From Methanocellales archaeon (GTDB lineage: Archaea > Halobacteriota > UBA148), in assembly GCA_013415795.1 (NCBI GenBank), contig JAAEEL010000059.1, positions 1 to 16,992 on the forward strand: a stretch of 16,992 bases of DNA. Reading direction: 5' to 3'. A program made the position numbers and the translations under genes. The first letter of the stretch is position 1. Each line of letters begins with the position of its first letter. Shown here one piece after another: positions 1 through 8,167 of this stretch. The notes under the pieces are model-generated. The model saw only the letters and a program-made list of their open reading frames with translations, had not been told where the DNA came from and did not search any database.

Positions 1-684
1 GCTGATGGTGAAAAGGCACTCAAAATAGATGATTTAGAGGAAAAAGGATATGGTAGGAAGGAGAGTTGTAGATATTGCGACACGAACATTCCAAGGATGG
101 CAGACCTTGCATGCGGGAACTGGGGACTTCCTTCAGATAAGATGGGTAAGGCGACGTTTGTAGAAGTTATTACAGATAAAGGAGAGGAAATATTTCAAAA
201 CGCAGTGGACACGGGATATATTGAATTCGAGCAAGCATCTGATAAAGCAATCGAGCTTAGAGATAAGATAGACAAGGTGATGAAAGACCTCGCTGAGAAA
301 TGGCATAAAAGGCTATTTGAGCAGATTGACGGACTTTCGGATCCAGAAAGGTTGGCTTTTTATTTAGATGCTCTCCGCAGTTGCATCGGTTGCGGGGCCT
401 GCAGGAAGGTATGTCCTGTCTGTGCATGTGGGGATAGCGCAAAGTGTCTCATAGAAGGCGATTCAAACTATAAAATCCCACTTTTCCTTATGGTAAGGCT
501 GCTTCACCTGATGGACTCTTGCATTGGATGCGGTCGGTGTGAGGATGTCTGCCCAGCGGGTATACCGTTAACTTTAATTCACAGAAGATTTGCAGAGAGA
601 ATGCAAAATAAATTAGGATATGTGCCTGGTATTGATCTATATACGCCGCCCTACTTTGAAGCTGAGTTGAGGGAGGATTCATGA
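1..684 (+). CDS. fdhB: FdhB/FrhB-family F420 oxidoreductase subunit with C-terminal 2x[4Fe-4S] domain (5' partial)
   Basis: The frame is open from base 1, so the N-terminus lies outside the window; the first in-frame ATG at 97 is internal. The visible 227 residues start in the C-terminal part of the FrhB/FdhB domain, with C23 and C26 followed by a conserved DTNIPRMADLACGNWG segment. A helical, charged linker follows, then two ferredoxin motifs: CIGCGACRKVCP (C128, C131, C134, C138) and CIGCGRCEDVCP (C174, C177, C180, C184). This matches the FdhB beta subunit of F420-dependent formate dehydrogenase and related paralogs, which bind FAD and iron-sulfur clusters and exchange electrons between F420 and a partner. 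No fdhA is visible. Its stop overlaps the fwdD start as ATGA. I infer that it feeds electrons between F420 and the Hdr/Fwd proteins encoded next to it. The family is clear; whether it works with a formate dehydrogenase is not. Confidence 0.88.
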   Translation, partial: ADGEKALKIDDLEEKGYGRKESCRYCDTNIPRMADLACGNWGLPSDKMGKATFVEVITDKGEEIFQNAVDTGYIEFEQASDKAIELRDKIDKVMKDLAEKWHKRLFEQIDGLSDPERLAFYLDALRSCIGCGACRKVCPVCACGDSAKCLIEGDSNYKIPLFLMVRLLHLMDSCIGCGRCEDVCPAGIPLTLIHRRFAERMQNKLGYVPGIDLYTPPYFEAELREDS

Positions 685-1058
685 GAAAAATTGACGTGAA
701 ATTAATATCCGGAAGGAGCATTGAGCAGGGAATCCAGATAGAAAACAAGATGTCGAGCGAATATTGTGATGTAGCAGCAGTCTGTGAACTGAATGAAAAG
801 GATATTTCCAAACTAGGCATAAAGGATCAAGCCAACGTCACTATAAAGTCAAAATTCGGAGATGTTGTAGTCCGTGCAAGGACCGACAATAGAAATCCTC
901 CAGGAATAGCTTTCATTCCCATAGGACCCTGGGCCAATGCGGTTATAGGCCCGGTTACTGGAGGCTGTGGAACGCCACAATTTAAAGGCGTTGACGTTGA
1001 AGTAATGTTAACATTTGATTCAGTATTATCGATAAAGGAGTTGTTGGGGGTTATATGA
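681..1058 (+). CDS. fwdD: Formylmethanofuran dehydrogenase subunit D
   Basis: A 125-residue protein, the usual size of FwdD/FmdD. It is a molybdopterin-dinucleotide-binding beta-barrel that completes the Mo/W-pterin pocket of FwdB; in many other molybdoenzymes this is a C-terminal domain of the catalytic chain. The central stretch around residues 50-115 has the family pattern, with GDVVVRARTDNRNPPGIAF, a GPWANAVIGP segment and GGCGTPQFKG. The ATG at 681 overlaps the upstream stop (ATGA) and has a strong ribosome binding site, GGAGGA, at 672-677. It is followed by fwdB with another ATGA overlap, which fits co-translation of the two halves of one active site. The gene cannot tell a tungsten from a molybdenum isoenzyme, so fmdD is an equally valid name. 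Confidence 0.93.
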   Translation: MRKIDVKLISGRSIEQGIQIENKMSSEYCDVAAVCELNEKDISKLGIKDQANVTIKSKFGDVVVRARTDNRNPPGIAFIPIGPWANAVIGPVTGGCGTPQFKGVDVEVMLTFDSVLSIKELLGVI

Positions 1059-2344
1059 TCATAACAGATGTGCTGTGCCCATTCTGCGGTGACTTATGTG
1101 ACGACATCATCGTCGAAGTAGAGAATAATAAGATCATCGAGGTGAAGGAGGCATGTGAAACAGGTGTGAGCAAGATGATGGGGCACGAGAGAATTGCAGC
1201 ACCCATGATCCGAGAGAACGGCAAGCTGAGAGAAACTACCTATGAAGAGGCTATAAATAAGGCAGCCAAGATTCTTGTAAACTCGCTGAGACCCTTAATT
1301 TATGGTTGGGGTTCCACAACCTGTGAAGCGGATGAAAAAGGAATTGAACTTGCAGAGAAACTTGGTGCAATCATCGATAACACTACTTCTGTGTGCCACG
1401 CTCCTTCGGTTTTAGCTCTTCAAAACGTCGGGCTGCCATCCTGTACACTTGGTCAGATAAAAAACAGAGCAGACCTGATCATTTACTGGGGCTCTAATCA
1501 GGCGGAAGCACATCCCAGACATATGAGTAAGTACACAAGTTTTTCGAAAGGGCTTTTTACCAAGGAAGGTAGAAAAGGAAAGCATGTGCTGGTTTTTGAT
1601 GTCCGCAAAACGACCACAGCAGAAGTAGCAGATGATTTTATACAACTCGATCCTGGAGAGGACTATCGCGTGCTATCTGCCCTTAGAATGATCCTGGCAG
1701 GAGGAGAGGATATCGTTCCCTCTTGCGTAGGAGGCGTGCCCAAGGAGAAATTGATTGAAATCGTGGATAGGATGAAAAGTAGCAGATTTGGTGTCCTCTT
1801 TTTTGGCATGGGTTTAACGCAATCTAGGGGGAAACCCTACAATGTCGCCAACGCAATATCTTTGGTGAGAGAACTTAATGCCCATACGAAATTTGCGGTG
1901 ATACCCATGAGGGGGCACTTCAATGTCACAGGCTTCAACCAAGTGTGTGCATGGGCGACAGGATTTGCTTTCGCAGTCGACTTTGCCAGGGGTCAACCCT
2001 GGTACAATCCTGGTGAAACATCCTCAGTTGACGTTCTGAACAGAGGAGAGTGTGACTCTGCCCTAATAATAGCATCCGATCCCGCTGCGCATTTTCCAAG
2101 AAAATGTGTAGAACATCTGAAAAAGATACCTCTTATTCAAATAGATCCATGCCCTGGTCCTACTACAGAGCTAGCAGATGTTGTGATACCAGTAGCCATA
2201 ACTGGAATCGAGGTTGAAGGAACGGCATATAGAATGGATGGAGTGCCATTAAGGTTGAGAAAAATAATAGAGCCAAGTCACTTGTCGGATGAAGAAATTT
2301 TGAGCAGAATACTGGATAAAGTCAGGGAGCTAAGAGGCGATTAA
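1055..2344 (+). CDS. fwdB: Formylmethanofuran dehydrogenase subunit B (Mo/W-pterin catalytic subunit)
   Basis: A 429-residue member of the molybdopterin oxidoreductase superfamily, close to the normal FwdB length. It carries the CO2-to-formate half-reaction at a W- or Mo-bispterin centre. An N-terminal [4Fe-4S] motif is visible (C8, C11, C15, C34), followed by the pterin-binding core. C114 in the TTSVCHAPS segment is at the position of the metal-ligating residue; it is a cysteine codon (TGC), not selenocysteine. Later pterin-contact segments include YWGSNQAEAHPRH, GMGLTQSRG and the ASDPAAHFP region. In known Fwd structures formate passes through an internal tunnel to FwdA. The start overlaps fwdD (ATGA at 1055-1058). 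fwdA starts one base after the stop. The metal used cannot be read from the sequence. Confidence 0.95.
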   Translation: MIITDVLCPFCGDLCDDIIVEVENNKIIEVKEACETGVSKMMGHERIAAPMIRENGKLRETTYEEAINKAAKILVNSLRPLIYGWGSTTCEADEKGIELAEKLGAIIDNTTSVCHAPSVLALQNVGLPSCTLGQIKNRADLIIYWGSNQAEAHPRHMSKYTSFSKGLFTKEGRKGKHVLVFDVRKTTTAEVADDFIQLDPGEDYRVLSALRMILAGGEDIVPSCVGGVPKEKLIEIVDRMKSSRFGVLFFGMGLTQSRGKPYNVANAISLVRELNAHTKFAVIPMRGHFNVTGFNQVCAWATGFAFAVDFARGQPWYNPGETSSVDVLNRGECDSALIIASDPAAHFPRKCVEHLKKIPLIQIDPCPGPTTELADVVIPVAITGIEVEGTAYRMDGVPLRLRKIIEPSHLSDEEILSRILDKVRELRGD

Positions 2345-2345
2345 A

Positions 2346-4025
2346 ATGGAGCTGTTGATCAAAAATGGCATCATATATGATCCTCTCAACCGTATTGGCG
2401 GGGAAAAGATGGACATCCTCGTCAAGGATGGTAAGATAGTATCAAGGGTGAAAAATCCGAAGGTAATCGATGCCGGTGGTAGATTAGTAATGCCTGGGGG
2501 CGTTGACATGCATACCCATATAGCTGGCGGCAAGATAAATGTTGGGCGCATGCTGAGGCCAGAAGACGGAAGGAGAGGCATTGAGCCCAGAAGAAAACTC
2601 ACCAGGGTCTGTACGGGGTATTCCGTGCCAAACACTTTTGCTACAGGGTATAGGTATGCAAAGATGGGATACACCACGACCTTTGAGCCTGCAATGCCAC
2701 CTTTGCTAGCAAGACATACTCATGAAGAGTTCAGAGCTATTCCAATGGTTGATAAGGGCGGCATTCCTTTGCTTGATAACCACTGGCTAATCATGGAATA
2801 CATTAAATCCGGCGATATGGATAAGTTAACGGCATTTATCGCATGGATGATGAATGCCACGAAAGGATATGGAATTAAAATTGTTAATCCAGGAGGAGCT
2901 GAGGCATGGGGATGGGGCAAAAATGTGAAGAGTTTAGACGATATAGTACCCAATTTTGACATAACACCAGCTGAAATCATTCATGGTCTAGCAGAGGCAA
3001 ACGAACGATTGAACTTACCCCACTCAATCCATATACATTGTAACAATCTTGGACATCCTGGTAACTATGATACCACTTTAGCAACTTTCGATCTGGTCAA
3101 GGATGTCGCCTCTGAGAAGAGGCAGGTAATGCATGCAACTCATGTCCAGTACCATTCTTACGGGGGATCAACATGGGCAGATATGGATTCAAAGGCGGAT
3201 GAAATTGCTAAGTATATTAATTCTCACGATCATGTGACAATCGATCCAGGGCAGGTGATGTTTGGGGATACAACGACCATGACTGCAGACGGTCCGATGG
3301 AGCATGAATTGCACATGATGTCCAAGAGAAAATGGACCAATAAAGACGTCGAGCTTGAGACGGGTTCAGGAATCATACCTGTCTTTTATTCTCGAAAAGT
3401 TTCGATCAACTCTATTCAATGGGCTATTGGGTTGGAGCTAGCTTTACTCATAAAAAGCCCGTGGAAGACCGCACTCACAACAGATCATCCGAACGGAGCT
3501 CCGTTCACACGCTACCCAGAAATAATATCCTTGTTGATGAGTGAAAAGAGAAGAGAAGAAGCTTTAAGAAACGTACACGATGCGATTAACAAGAGGGCGA
3601 TCATAGCCTCAATTGATAGAGAGTTAAATTGGGAGGATATAACAATAATGACGAGAGCTGCGCCATCAAAGATTCTTGGCCTTGATAAATATGGAAAAGG
3701 TCAACTTGGTATAGGTGCTGATGCCGACATCTCAATATATGACATCTCACCAGAGGAGGAAGACCCGAGGAAAATCCAATCAGCCCTTTCACATGCAAAG
3801 TACACAATAAAAGGTGGAGAGATCGTCGTAAAGGACGGAGAGATCGTTGCAGTTCCAGAGGGAAGGACATATTGGGTCAACCCAGAATTTGACGGAGAAA
3901 CTACAAAGGACATGCTTGATGACCTGGCAGTGAAGTTTAAGGAGTACTACTCGGTAAACCTAGCGAACTATCCCGTGCAGGATGCATATGTACCACATCC
4001 GGTAGAAATAAAAACAAAGGTGTAA
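2346..4025 (+). CDS. fwdA: Formylmethanofuran dehydrogenase subunit A (binuclear metal amidohydrolase)
   Basis: A 559-residue urease/dihydroorotase-type amidohydrolase that condenses formate with methanofuran, or hydrolyses formyl-methanofuran in reverse. Metal-site motifs are intact: HxH at H56/H58 in the GGVDMHTHIAGGK segment; K178 in GYGIKIVNPGG, the lysine expected to be carboxylated; the histidine cluster around 228-237 (HIHCNNLGHPG); the MHATHVQYH segment at 262-270; and an aspartate at D380 in TTDHPNGAPFTRYPE. Length is near the usual ~570. The ATG at 2346 follows the fwdB stop by one base and has a GAGG site at 2334-2337. The C-terminal part has the paired GEIVVKDGEIVAV strand typical of amidohydrolase beta-sandwich domains. 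Nothing suggests inactivation. Confidence 0.96.
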   Translation: MELLIKNGIIYDPLNRIGGEKMDILVKDGKIVSRVKNPKVIDAGGRLVMPGGVDMHTHIAGGKINVGRMLRPEDGRRGIEPRRKLTRVCTGYSVPNTFATGYRYAKMGYTTTFEPAMPPLLARHTHEEFRAIPMVDKGGIPLLDNHWLIMEYIKSGDMDKLTAFIAWMMNATKGYGIKIVNPGGAEAWGWGKNVKSLDDIVPNFDITPAEIIHGLAEANERLNLPHSIHIHCNNLGHPGNYDTTLATFDLVKDVASEKRQVMHATHVQYHSYGGSTWADMDSKADEIAKYINSHDHVTIDPGQVMFGDTTTMTADGPMEHELHMMSKRKWTNKDVELETGSGIIPVFYSRKVSINSIQWAIGLELALLIKSPWKTALTTDHPNGAPFTRYPEIISLLMSEKRREEALRNVHDAINKRAIIASIDRELNWEDITIMTRAAPSKILGLDKYGKGQLGIGADADISIYDISPEEEDPRKIQSALSHAKYTIKGGEIVVKDGEIVAVPEGRTYWVNPEFDGETTKDMLDDLAVKFKEYYSVNLANYPVQDAYVPHPVEIKTKV

Positions 4026-4027
4026 AA

Positions 4028-4798
4028 ATGCTAGTTAAACTAACCCCTAAGAAGGCCTTCAGGATACCTGTGGAGGCCGAGAACATAAAACCAGATAACT
4101 TTGCTGGAAAAGGTAAAAGCGGAATAGAATCGATTACAGTTTGTCATGGAAATAAAGAGGTTATATTGGGTTCCCTTTTTGATGTCGAGGTTAAGGGGGT
4201 TGGCAATGAGAAAGAAACCAAAATATTAATCGATGGTGACGCATCCAGAATAAAGAGAATAGGCGAGAGGATGACCTCGGGTGAGATAACAATAAACGGC
4301 AACGTTGACATGCATTGTGGTGCTCTGATGTCAGGCGGGAAGATAATTGTTAATGGCGATGCGGATGCTTGGGCCGGTAGGGAGATGAGGGGCGGTGAGA
4401 TAATGGTGGAGGGCAATGCTGGCCATTACCTCGGAGCAGGATACTGGGGCGTCGAAAAAGGCCTGAGATGCGGAATAATCCGTGTGAAAGGCAATGCAGG
4501 AGATTATGTTGGCGAACATATGGCGGGCGGAGAGATCGTTGTTCAGGGAAGCGCAGGTTTATTGCCTGGTTTGAACATGTCAGGCGGAAAAATAATGATC
4601 GAGGGCGATGCTATACTACCCTGCGGTGAAATGAAAAAGGGCATAATGATAATAAAAGGAAAAATATTGGAGATGCTGCCATCTTTCAGGTTCGATGGAA
4701 CGGAAGTTATAGATTCCATCGAACTAAAGAAATTTACCGGCGATCTAGCCATAGGTGGGTCAGGAACCCTTTACGCTAATTTCGTATCCGAGGAATAA
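4028..4798 (+). CDS. fwdC: Formylmethanofuran dehydrogenase subunit C (GXGXG beta-helix)
   Basis: A 256-residue protein, the normal FwdC size. Its centre (about residues 85-215) is a run of repeats of the form G-x-x-M-x-x-G-x-I-x-V-x-G-x-A, for example MSGGKIIVNGDADAWAG, MRGGEIMVEGNAGHYLG and MAGGEIVVQGSAG. This is the right-handed beta-helix fold shared with the C-terminal domain of glutamate synthase. In Fwd complexes it is a structural subunit that holds FwdA and the FwdBD pair together. It begins two bases after the fwdA stop with an AAGGTG site at 4017-4022. No polyferredoxin subunit (FwdF or FwdG) follows; the next gene is hdrC. Confidence 0.95.
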   Translation: MLVKLTPKKAFRIPVEAENIKPDNFAGKGKSGIESITVCHGNKEVILGSLFDVEVKGVGNEKETKILIDGDASRIKRIGERMTSGEITINGNVDMHCGALMSGGKIIVNGDADAWAGREMRGGEIMVEGNAGHYLGAGYWGVEKGLRCGIIRVKGNAGDYVGEHMAGGEIVVQGSAGLLPGLNMSGGKIMIEGDAILPCGEMKKGIMIIKGKILEMLPSFRFDGTEVIDSIELKKFTGDLAIGGSGTLYANFVSEE

Positions 4799-4800
4799 CG

Positions 4801-5388
4801 ATGCTGGAAAATCCTGATGTTATAGATGCGAGTAACTTAGATCCAACTTTTAAATATGATATCTCAACTCAATTAGGCGGAGAGAATATCAAGCGTTGTT
4901 TCCAGTGTGGCACATGCGTGGCAAGTTGTCCCATCTGGACAATTGATGAGGGGTTCAATCCCCGAAAAATCATTAGAATGGCATTGTTGGGTATGAAGGA
5001 AGAAGTGCTATCCAGCGAGTTCATATGGTTTTGCTCTCGTTGTTACGCATGTTATGAGCAGTGTCCACAGGATGTGAGGATTACAGAGCTTATGGGCGCT
5101 ATAGCGAGCATAGCTGAAAGAGAGGAAAAAGATGGGAACATAAAAATAAGAAGCACGAAGCCAATCTTAGATAAGGCATTCGTCAATTCCATAAGAAAAT
5201 ATGGTAGAAACTTTGAGACAGAGACCATCATAAGTGGAGTGCTCGCCACAAAAGGAATAAAGGGTTTATTATCCTACGTTTCTGATGGATTTGCCATGCT
5301 AAGAAAACGAAAACTCGGCTTTCGTCCCGAGAAGGTCAAAGAACTGGGACAGATAGGCGGCATATTTGAGGCTTTAGAGGAAAAATGA
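4801..5388 (+). CDS. hdrC: Heterodisulfide reductase subunit C
   Basis: A 195-residue soluble iron-sulfur protein with two classic ferredoxin motifs: CFQCGTCVASCP (C33, C36, C39, C43) and CSRCYACYEQCP (C78, C81, C84, C88). Their spacing matches HdrC of the soluble HdrABC type. HdrC passes electrons between HdrA and the catalytic HdrB. The first motif is followed by a PRKIIRMALLG stretch usual for HdrC. It starts two bases after the fwdC stop with an AGGA site near 4791 and overlaps hdrB by ATGA. Its place directly behind fwdC, instead of behind hdrA, is the notable point. I see no membrane segment, so it is the cytoplasmic type and not HdrDE. Confidence 0.92.
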   Translation: MLENPDVIDASNLDPTFKYDISTQLGGENIKRCFQCGTCVASCPIWTIDEGFNPRKIIRMALLGMKEEVLSSEFIWFCSRCYACYEQCPQDVRITELMGAIASIAEREEKDGNIKIRSTKPILDKAFVNSIRKYGRNFETETIISGVLATKGIKGLLSYVSDGFAMLRKRKLGFRPEKVKELGQIGGIFEALEEK

Positions 5389-6245
5389 ATCTTGCATATA
5401 CTTTTGCATACTATCCTGGTTGCTACCTTCATGCAAGTGCTGGCGAGTATGATATGTCCACGATGGCGGTCTGCGAGTTATTGGGTATTCAACTGATCGA
5501 GCTGGATGACTGGAACTGTTGTGGAGCACTAGAAGCGAGCAACCCTCTCACACTTTCTCTTTCAGCGAGAAATCTAGCGCTAGCCGAGAAAGAAGGTTTG
5601 GATATATTGGCGCCTTGCAGCATATGTTTCAATAATCTTTCCAGGGCCAATAATGCGGTTAGGGGGGGCGGAAGAACCAAGACCATTATAAACAAAGCCA
5701 CAGGTGAAAATTATCAGGGAGAAGTGGAAGTAAGGCATCTCTTGGATGTTATCGTAAATGACATTGGTTTAGATAATATATCAAATGCAGTGAAAGTTCC
5801 ACTAGAAGGCTTAAGATCTGTGCCTTACTATGGATGTTTGACCATCCGACCATCAGATGTCAGCAAGTTTGAAGACCCAGAAATCCCACGATCGTTGGAC
5901 GATATTATCGAGGCATTGGGGGCCGATTGCCTACAATTTAAACATAAGAAAGATTGCTGTGGTGGCAATTTGCTCCTGAGTTCAGAGGATTTTTCACTAC
6001 AAATTACAAAGGAAATCCTGAGTGAGGCAAAAGAACTTGGAGCAGATTGTGTAACTGTAGCATGCCCACTATGTCATGCGATGTTGGATTATCAGCAGTC
6101 AAAGATCGAGTCCAAGTACGATATCGTCATCGATCTACCAATTTTGTACTTCACCCAGTTGATGGGGCTTGCGTTAGGCTTAAGGGAAAAGGAATTGGGA
6201 TTGAATAAGAACTTTGTTTCTACTGTAAAATTGAGAAGGAGGTAG
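5385..6245 (+). CDS. hdrB: Heterodisulfide reductase subunit B (CCG-domain catalytic subunit)
   Basis: A 286-residue protein with two complete CCG domains, the ligand sets for non-cubane [4Fe-4S] clusters that split CoM-S-S-CoB. The first is C13-X31-C45-C46-X31-C78-x-x-C81. The second is C151-X39-C191-C192-X34-C227-x-x-C230. All cysteines are present, so the subunit should be active in disulfide reduction or thiol oxidation. The start overlaps the hdrC stop (ATGA) with a GAGG site at 5377-5380. hdrA is not in the window, so the flavin-bifurcating subunit must be encoded elsewhere, perhaps upstream of base 1, or shared with another Hdr set. The end of the gene carries the ribosome binding site of ftr. 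Confidence 0.93.
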   Translation: MNLAYTFAYYPGCYLHASAGEYDMSTMAVCELLGIQLIELDDWNCCGALEASNPLTLSLSARNLALAEKEGLDILAPCSICFNNLSRANNAVRGGGRTKTIINKATGENYQGEVEVRHLLDVIVNDIGLDNISNAVKVPLEGLRSVPYYGCLTIRPSDVSKFEDPEIPRSLDDIIEALGADCLQFKHKKDCCGGNLLLSSEDFSLQITKEILSEAKELGADCVTVACPLCHAMLDYQQSKIESKYDIVIDLPILYFTQLMGLALGLREKELGLNKNFVSTVKLRRR

Positions 6246-6252
6246 GAAGATC

Positions 6253-7140
6253 ATGAGACTAGAAGGAGTAGAGATTGAGGATACGTTTGCAGAGGCTTTT
6301 GAAATGTATGCTGCAAGAGCTTTGATAACCGCCAAGGATGATAGACTGGCAATGGCTTCTGCGGCATCAATGACTGGTTTTGCAACCTCTGTGATCATGT
6401 GTGGATGTGAAGCAGGGATAGAACGTAAGATTCCCCCAGAAGAAACACCTGATGGCAGACCTGGTATCAACGTTTTGGTATTTGCTATGTCAAAAAAGGA
6501 TTTGGACGGACAATTGTTTAAAAGAGTATCACAATGCGTACTGACCTCTGCTACCACAGCCTGCTTCAATAGTTTGACCGGCGAAGAAAAGATCAGCATA
6601 GGGGGCAAACTAAAATACTTCGGCGATGGACACCAGGTGAGCAGGTCCATCGGAGAGAGGAAAATGTGGATTATTCCGGTAATGGAAGGAGAGTTTGCTG
6701 TTGAAGAAGAATTTGATATTATGAGGGGAGTTGGCGGAGGTAATTTTCTCATTCTTGGGAAAGACGTCGACTGCGTTCTTGAGGCATCTGAAAAGGCAGT
6801 CGAAGCTATAAAAAAGGTGAAAGGCGTCATTGCACCCTTCCCAGGCGGAATAGTGAGAAGTGGTAGTAAGATTGGTTCGCAATACGATTTCTTGGACGTG
6901 TCGACTAACACGGCTTATTGTCCCACGTTGAAGTCAATGGTTGAGAGTAAACTACCCGAAGAGGTCCACTCTGTACTGGAGATCGTTTTGGATGGCTTGG
7001 ATGCCGAGGGAGTATATGAGGCCATGAGAGAGGGAATAAAGGCAGCATGCACCGTTGAAGGAATCCTAAAGATAACTGCAGGAAACTACGGCGGAAAGTT
7101 AGGCAAGCATTTGATAAATTTGCATGAAGTGATGAAATAA
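6253..7140 (+). CDS. ftr: Formylmethanofuran:tetrahydromethanopterin N-formyltransferase
   Basis: A 295-residue protein matching Ftr in length and along its whole sequence. It moves the formyl group between formyl-methanofuran and N5 of H4MPT, the step after Fwd in CO2 reduction or before it in methyl oxidation. Recognisable Ftr segments include the N-terminal EIEDTFAEAFEMYAARALIT, the SATTACFNS region, KLKYFGDGHQ, and PFPGGIVRSGSKIGS near residues 196-210. The ATG at 6253 has the best ribosome binding site in the cluster (GGAGGT, 6238-6243), which overlaps the hdrB stop. The strong site suggests high, partly independent translation, as expected for a core pathway enzyme. Ftr is cytoplasmic and has no bound redox cofactor. 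Confidence 0.97.
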   Translation: MRLEGVEIEDTFAEAFEMYAARALITAKDDRLAMASAASMTGFATSVIMCGCEAGIERKIPPEETPDGRPGINVLVFAMSKKDLDGQLFKRVSQCVLTSATTACFNSLTGEEKISIGGKLKYFGDGHQVSRSIGERKMWIIPVMEGEFAVEEEFDIMRGVGGGNFLILGKDVDCVLEASEKAVEAIKKVKGVIAPFPGGIVRSGSKIGSQYDFLDVSTNTAYCPTLKSMVESKLPEEVHSVLEIVLDGLDAEGVYEAMREGIKAACTVEGILKITAGNYGGKLGKHLINLHEVMK

Positions 7141-8099
7141 TGACACAAATCCCAAATGAAGGTCTAAGCGTCAACGAGATCGCCGTAGGTATTGCCGAAG
7201 AAATGATCCAGAAAAGAGAAGAGCTTGGAATCCATGTCTCAGTCTTGGAGAATGGTACCACGATAATAGATGCCGGTGCTAACTCACCAGGAGGAATAAG
7301 GGCAGGAGTTTATTTTGCCAAGGTATGCTTGGGTGGGCTTTGCTATATTTCACTTGGGACGAATGGTAGGTTCCACATATCTGTATTCATTGATAACCCA
7401 AAGGTTGCTTGCATGGCTTGCCAGTTTGCTGGTTGGAGCATATCTGTAGACAAATACTTCGCAATGGCATCCGGACCAGCTAGGGCACTTTCCAGGGTCG
7501 AGAAGAAATTATACGATACTATTTGTTGCCAAGATGTATTCCATAAAGCAGTTATAGCCTGGGAAACCAGAAAGCCTCCAGATGAAAAAGTATCAAATTT
7601 TATAGCAGAAAAATGTTGCATCGACCCAAAAAATCTGTATGTATTGGTTGCGCCAACGGCGAGCATTGTTGGCAGCGTACAGATATCTGCAAGAGTGGTC
7701 GAGACTGGAATTCACAAGCTACATGAGCTTGGATTTGACCTGGACAAGATAATCTCTGGATTTGGAACTGCACCAATAGCACCAGTCGCGAAAAATGATC
7801 TGGAAGCCATGGGGAAAACGAATGATTGCGTTCTCTATGGCGGAGTCACGAGATACTTCGTGGATTGTGAGGATGCTGATATAGAGAAAATAATTGAAAA
7901 GGTCCCTTCTTCATCTTCAAAGGACTATGGAATGCCTTTTCTGGAGACATTTGAGAAATATAATAGGAACTTTTACGATATTGATCCCCATCTTTTTTCA
8001 CCCGCAGAGATATACATGAACAACATAAAGACCGGCAACAACTTCCATGCTGGAAAGGTGAATGAAGATATTCTGGATAAGTCTCTTGGAAAGTGGTAG
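7140..8099 (+). CDS. mch: Methenyl-tetrahydromethanopterin cyclohydrolase
   Basis: A 319-residue protein of normal Mch length. It interconverts N5-formyl-H4MPT and N5,N10-methenyl-H4MPT and so directly follows Ftr in the pathway. Family segments include TTIIDAGANSPGGIRAG near the N-terminus, MACQFAGWSISVD, a FAMASGPARAL stretch, VAPTASIVGSVQISARVVE, and the FGTAPIAPVA loop. Its ATG uses the last base of the ftr stop (TAATG), with a GTGAT site just upstream, so the two are translationally coupled. It is the last gene of the cluster: a T-rich stretch follows and the next gene runs in the opposite direction. mtd and mer, the next pathway steps, are not here. Confidence 0.97.
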   Translation: MTQIPNEGLSVNEIAVGIAEEMIQKREELGIHVSVLENGTTIIDAGANSPGGIRAGVYFAKVCLGGLCYISLGTNGRFHISVFIDNPKVACMACQFAGWSISVDKYFAMASGPARALSRVEKKLYDTICCQDVFHKAVIAWETRKPPDEKVSNFIAEKCCIDPKNLYVLVAPTASIVGSVQISARVVETGIHKLHELGFDLDKIISGFGTAPIAPVAKNDLEAMGKTNDCVLYGGVTRYFVDCEDADIEKIIEKVPSSSSKDYGMPFLETFEKYNRNFYDIDPHLFSPAEIYMNNIKTGNNFHAGKVNEDILDKSLGKW

Positions 8100-8104
8100 A
8101 TAAG

Positions 8105-8115
8105 ATTTATTTTTA
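8105..8115 (+). terminator. Oligo-T terminator of the fwd-hdr-ftr-mch cluster
   Basis: The T-rich run ATTTATTTTT lies just after the mch stop (8097-8099) and before a convergent gene. Archaeal RNA polymerase commonly stops at oligo-U without a hairpin. Placement between convergent genes supports the call; sequence alone cannot prove it. Confidence 0.4.
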
Positions 8116-8155
8116 AATGAAGAGCTACAGGTTGTGTTTGATGTAAATACTATCT

Positions 8156-8161
8156 AAAAAA
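8156..8161 (-). terminator. Oligo-T terminator of the geranylgeranyl reductase gene
   Basis: Six A's on the + strand give U6 in the minus-strand transcript, six bases past the stop codon of the reductase gene. The short convergent gap (8100-8167) appears to hold one T-run for each direction. Confidence 0.35.
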
Positions 8162-8167
8162 TTAAAT

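Noticed and set aside
97..684. An independent 195-residue ferredoxin gene starting at ATG 97
   Set aside because: The frame is open to base 1 and residues before the ATG (CRYCDTNIPR) belong to the conserved FrhB/FdhB domain, so this is the 3' part of a longer gene.
1394..1399. Possible selenocysteine at the FwdB metal ligand
   Set aside because: The codon is TGC (Cys) in TTSVCHAPS and the frame has no internal TGA.
6180..6911. 243-residue minus-strand open frame
   Set aside because: It is a shadow of ftr, which matches its family over the full length; the minus product is Ser/Pro-rich and unrelated to any family I know.
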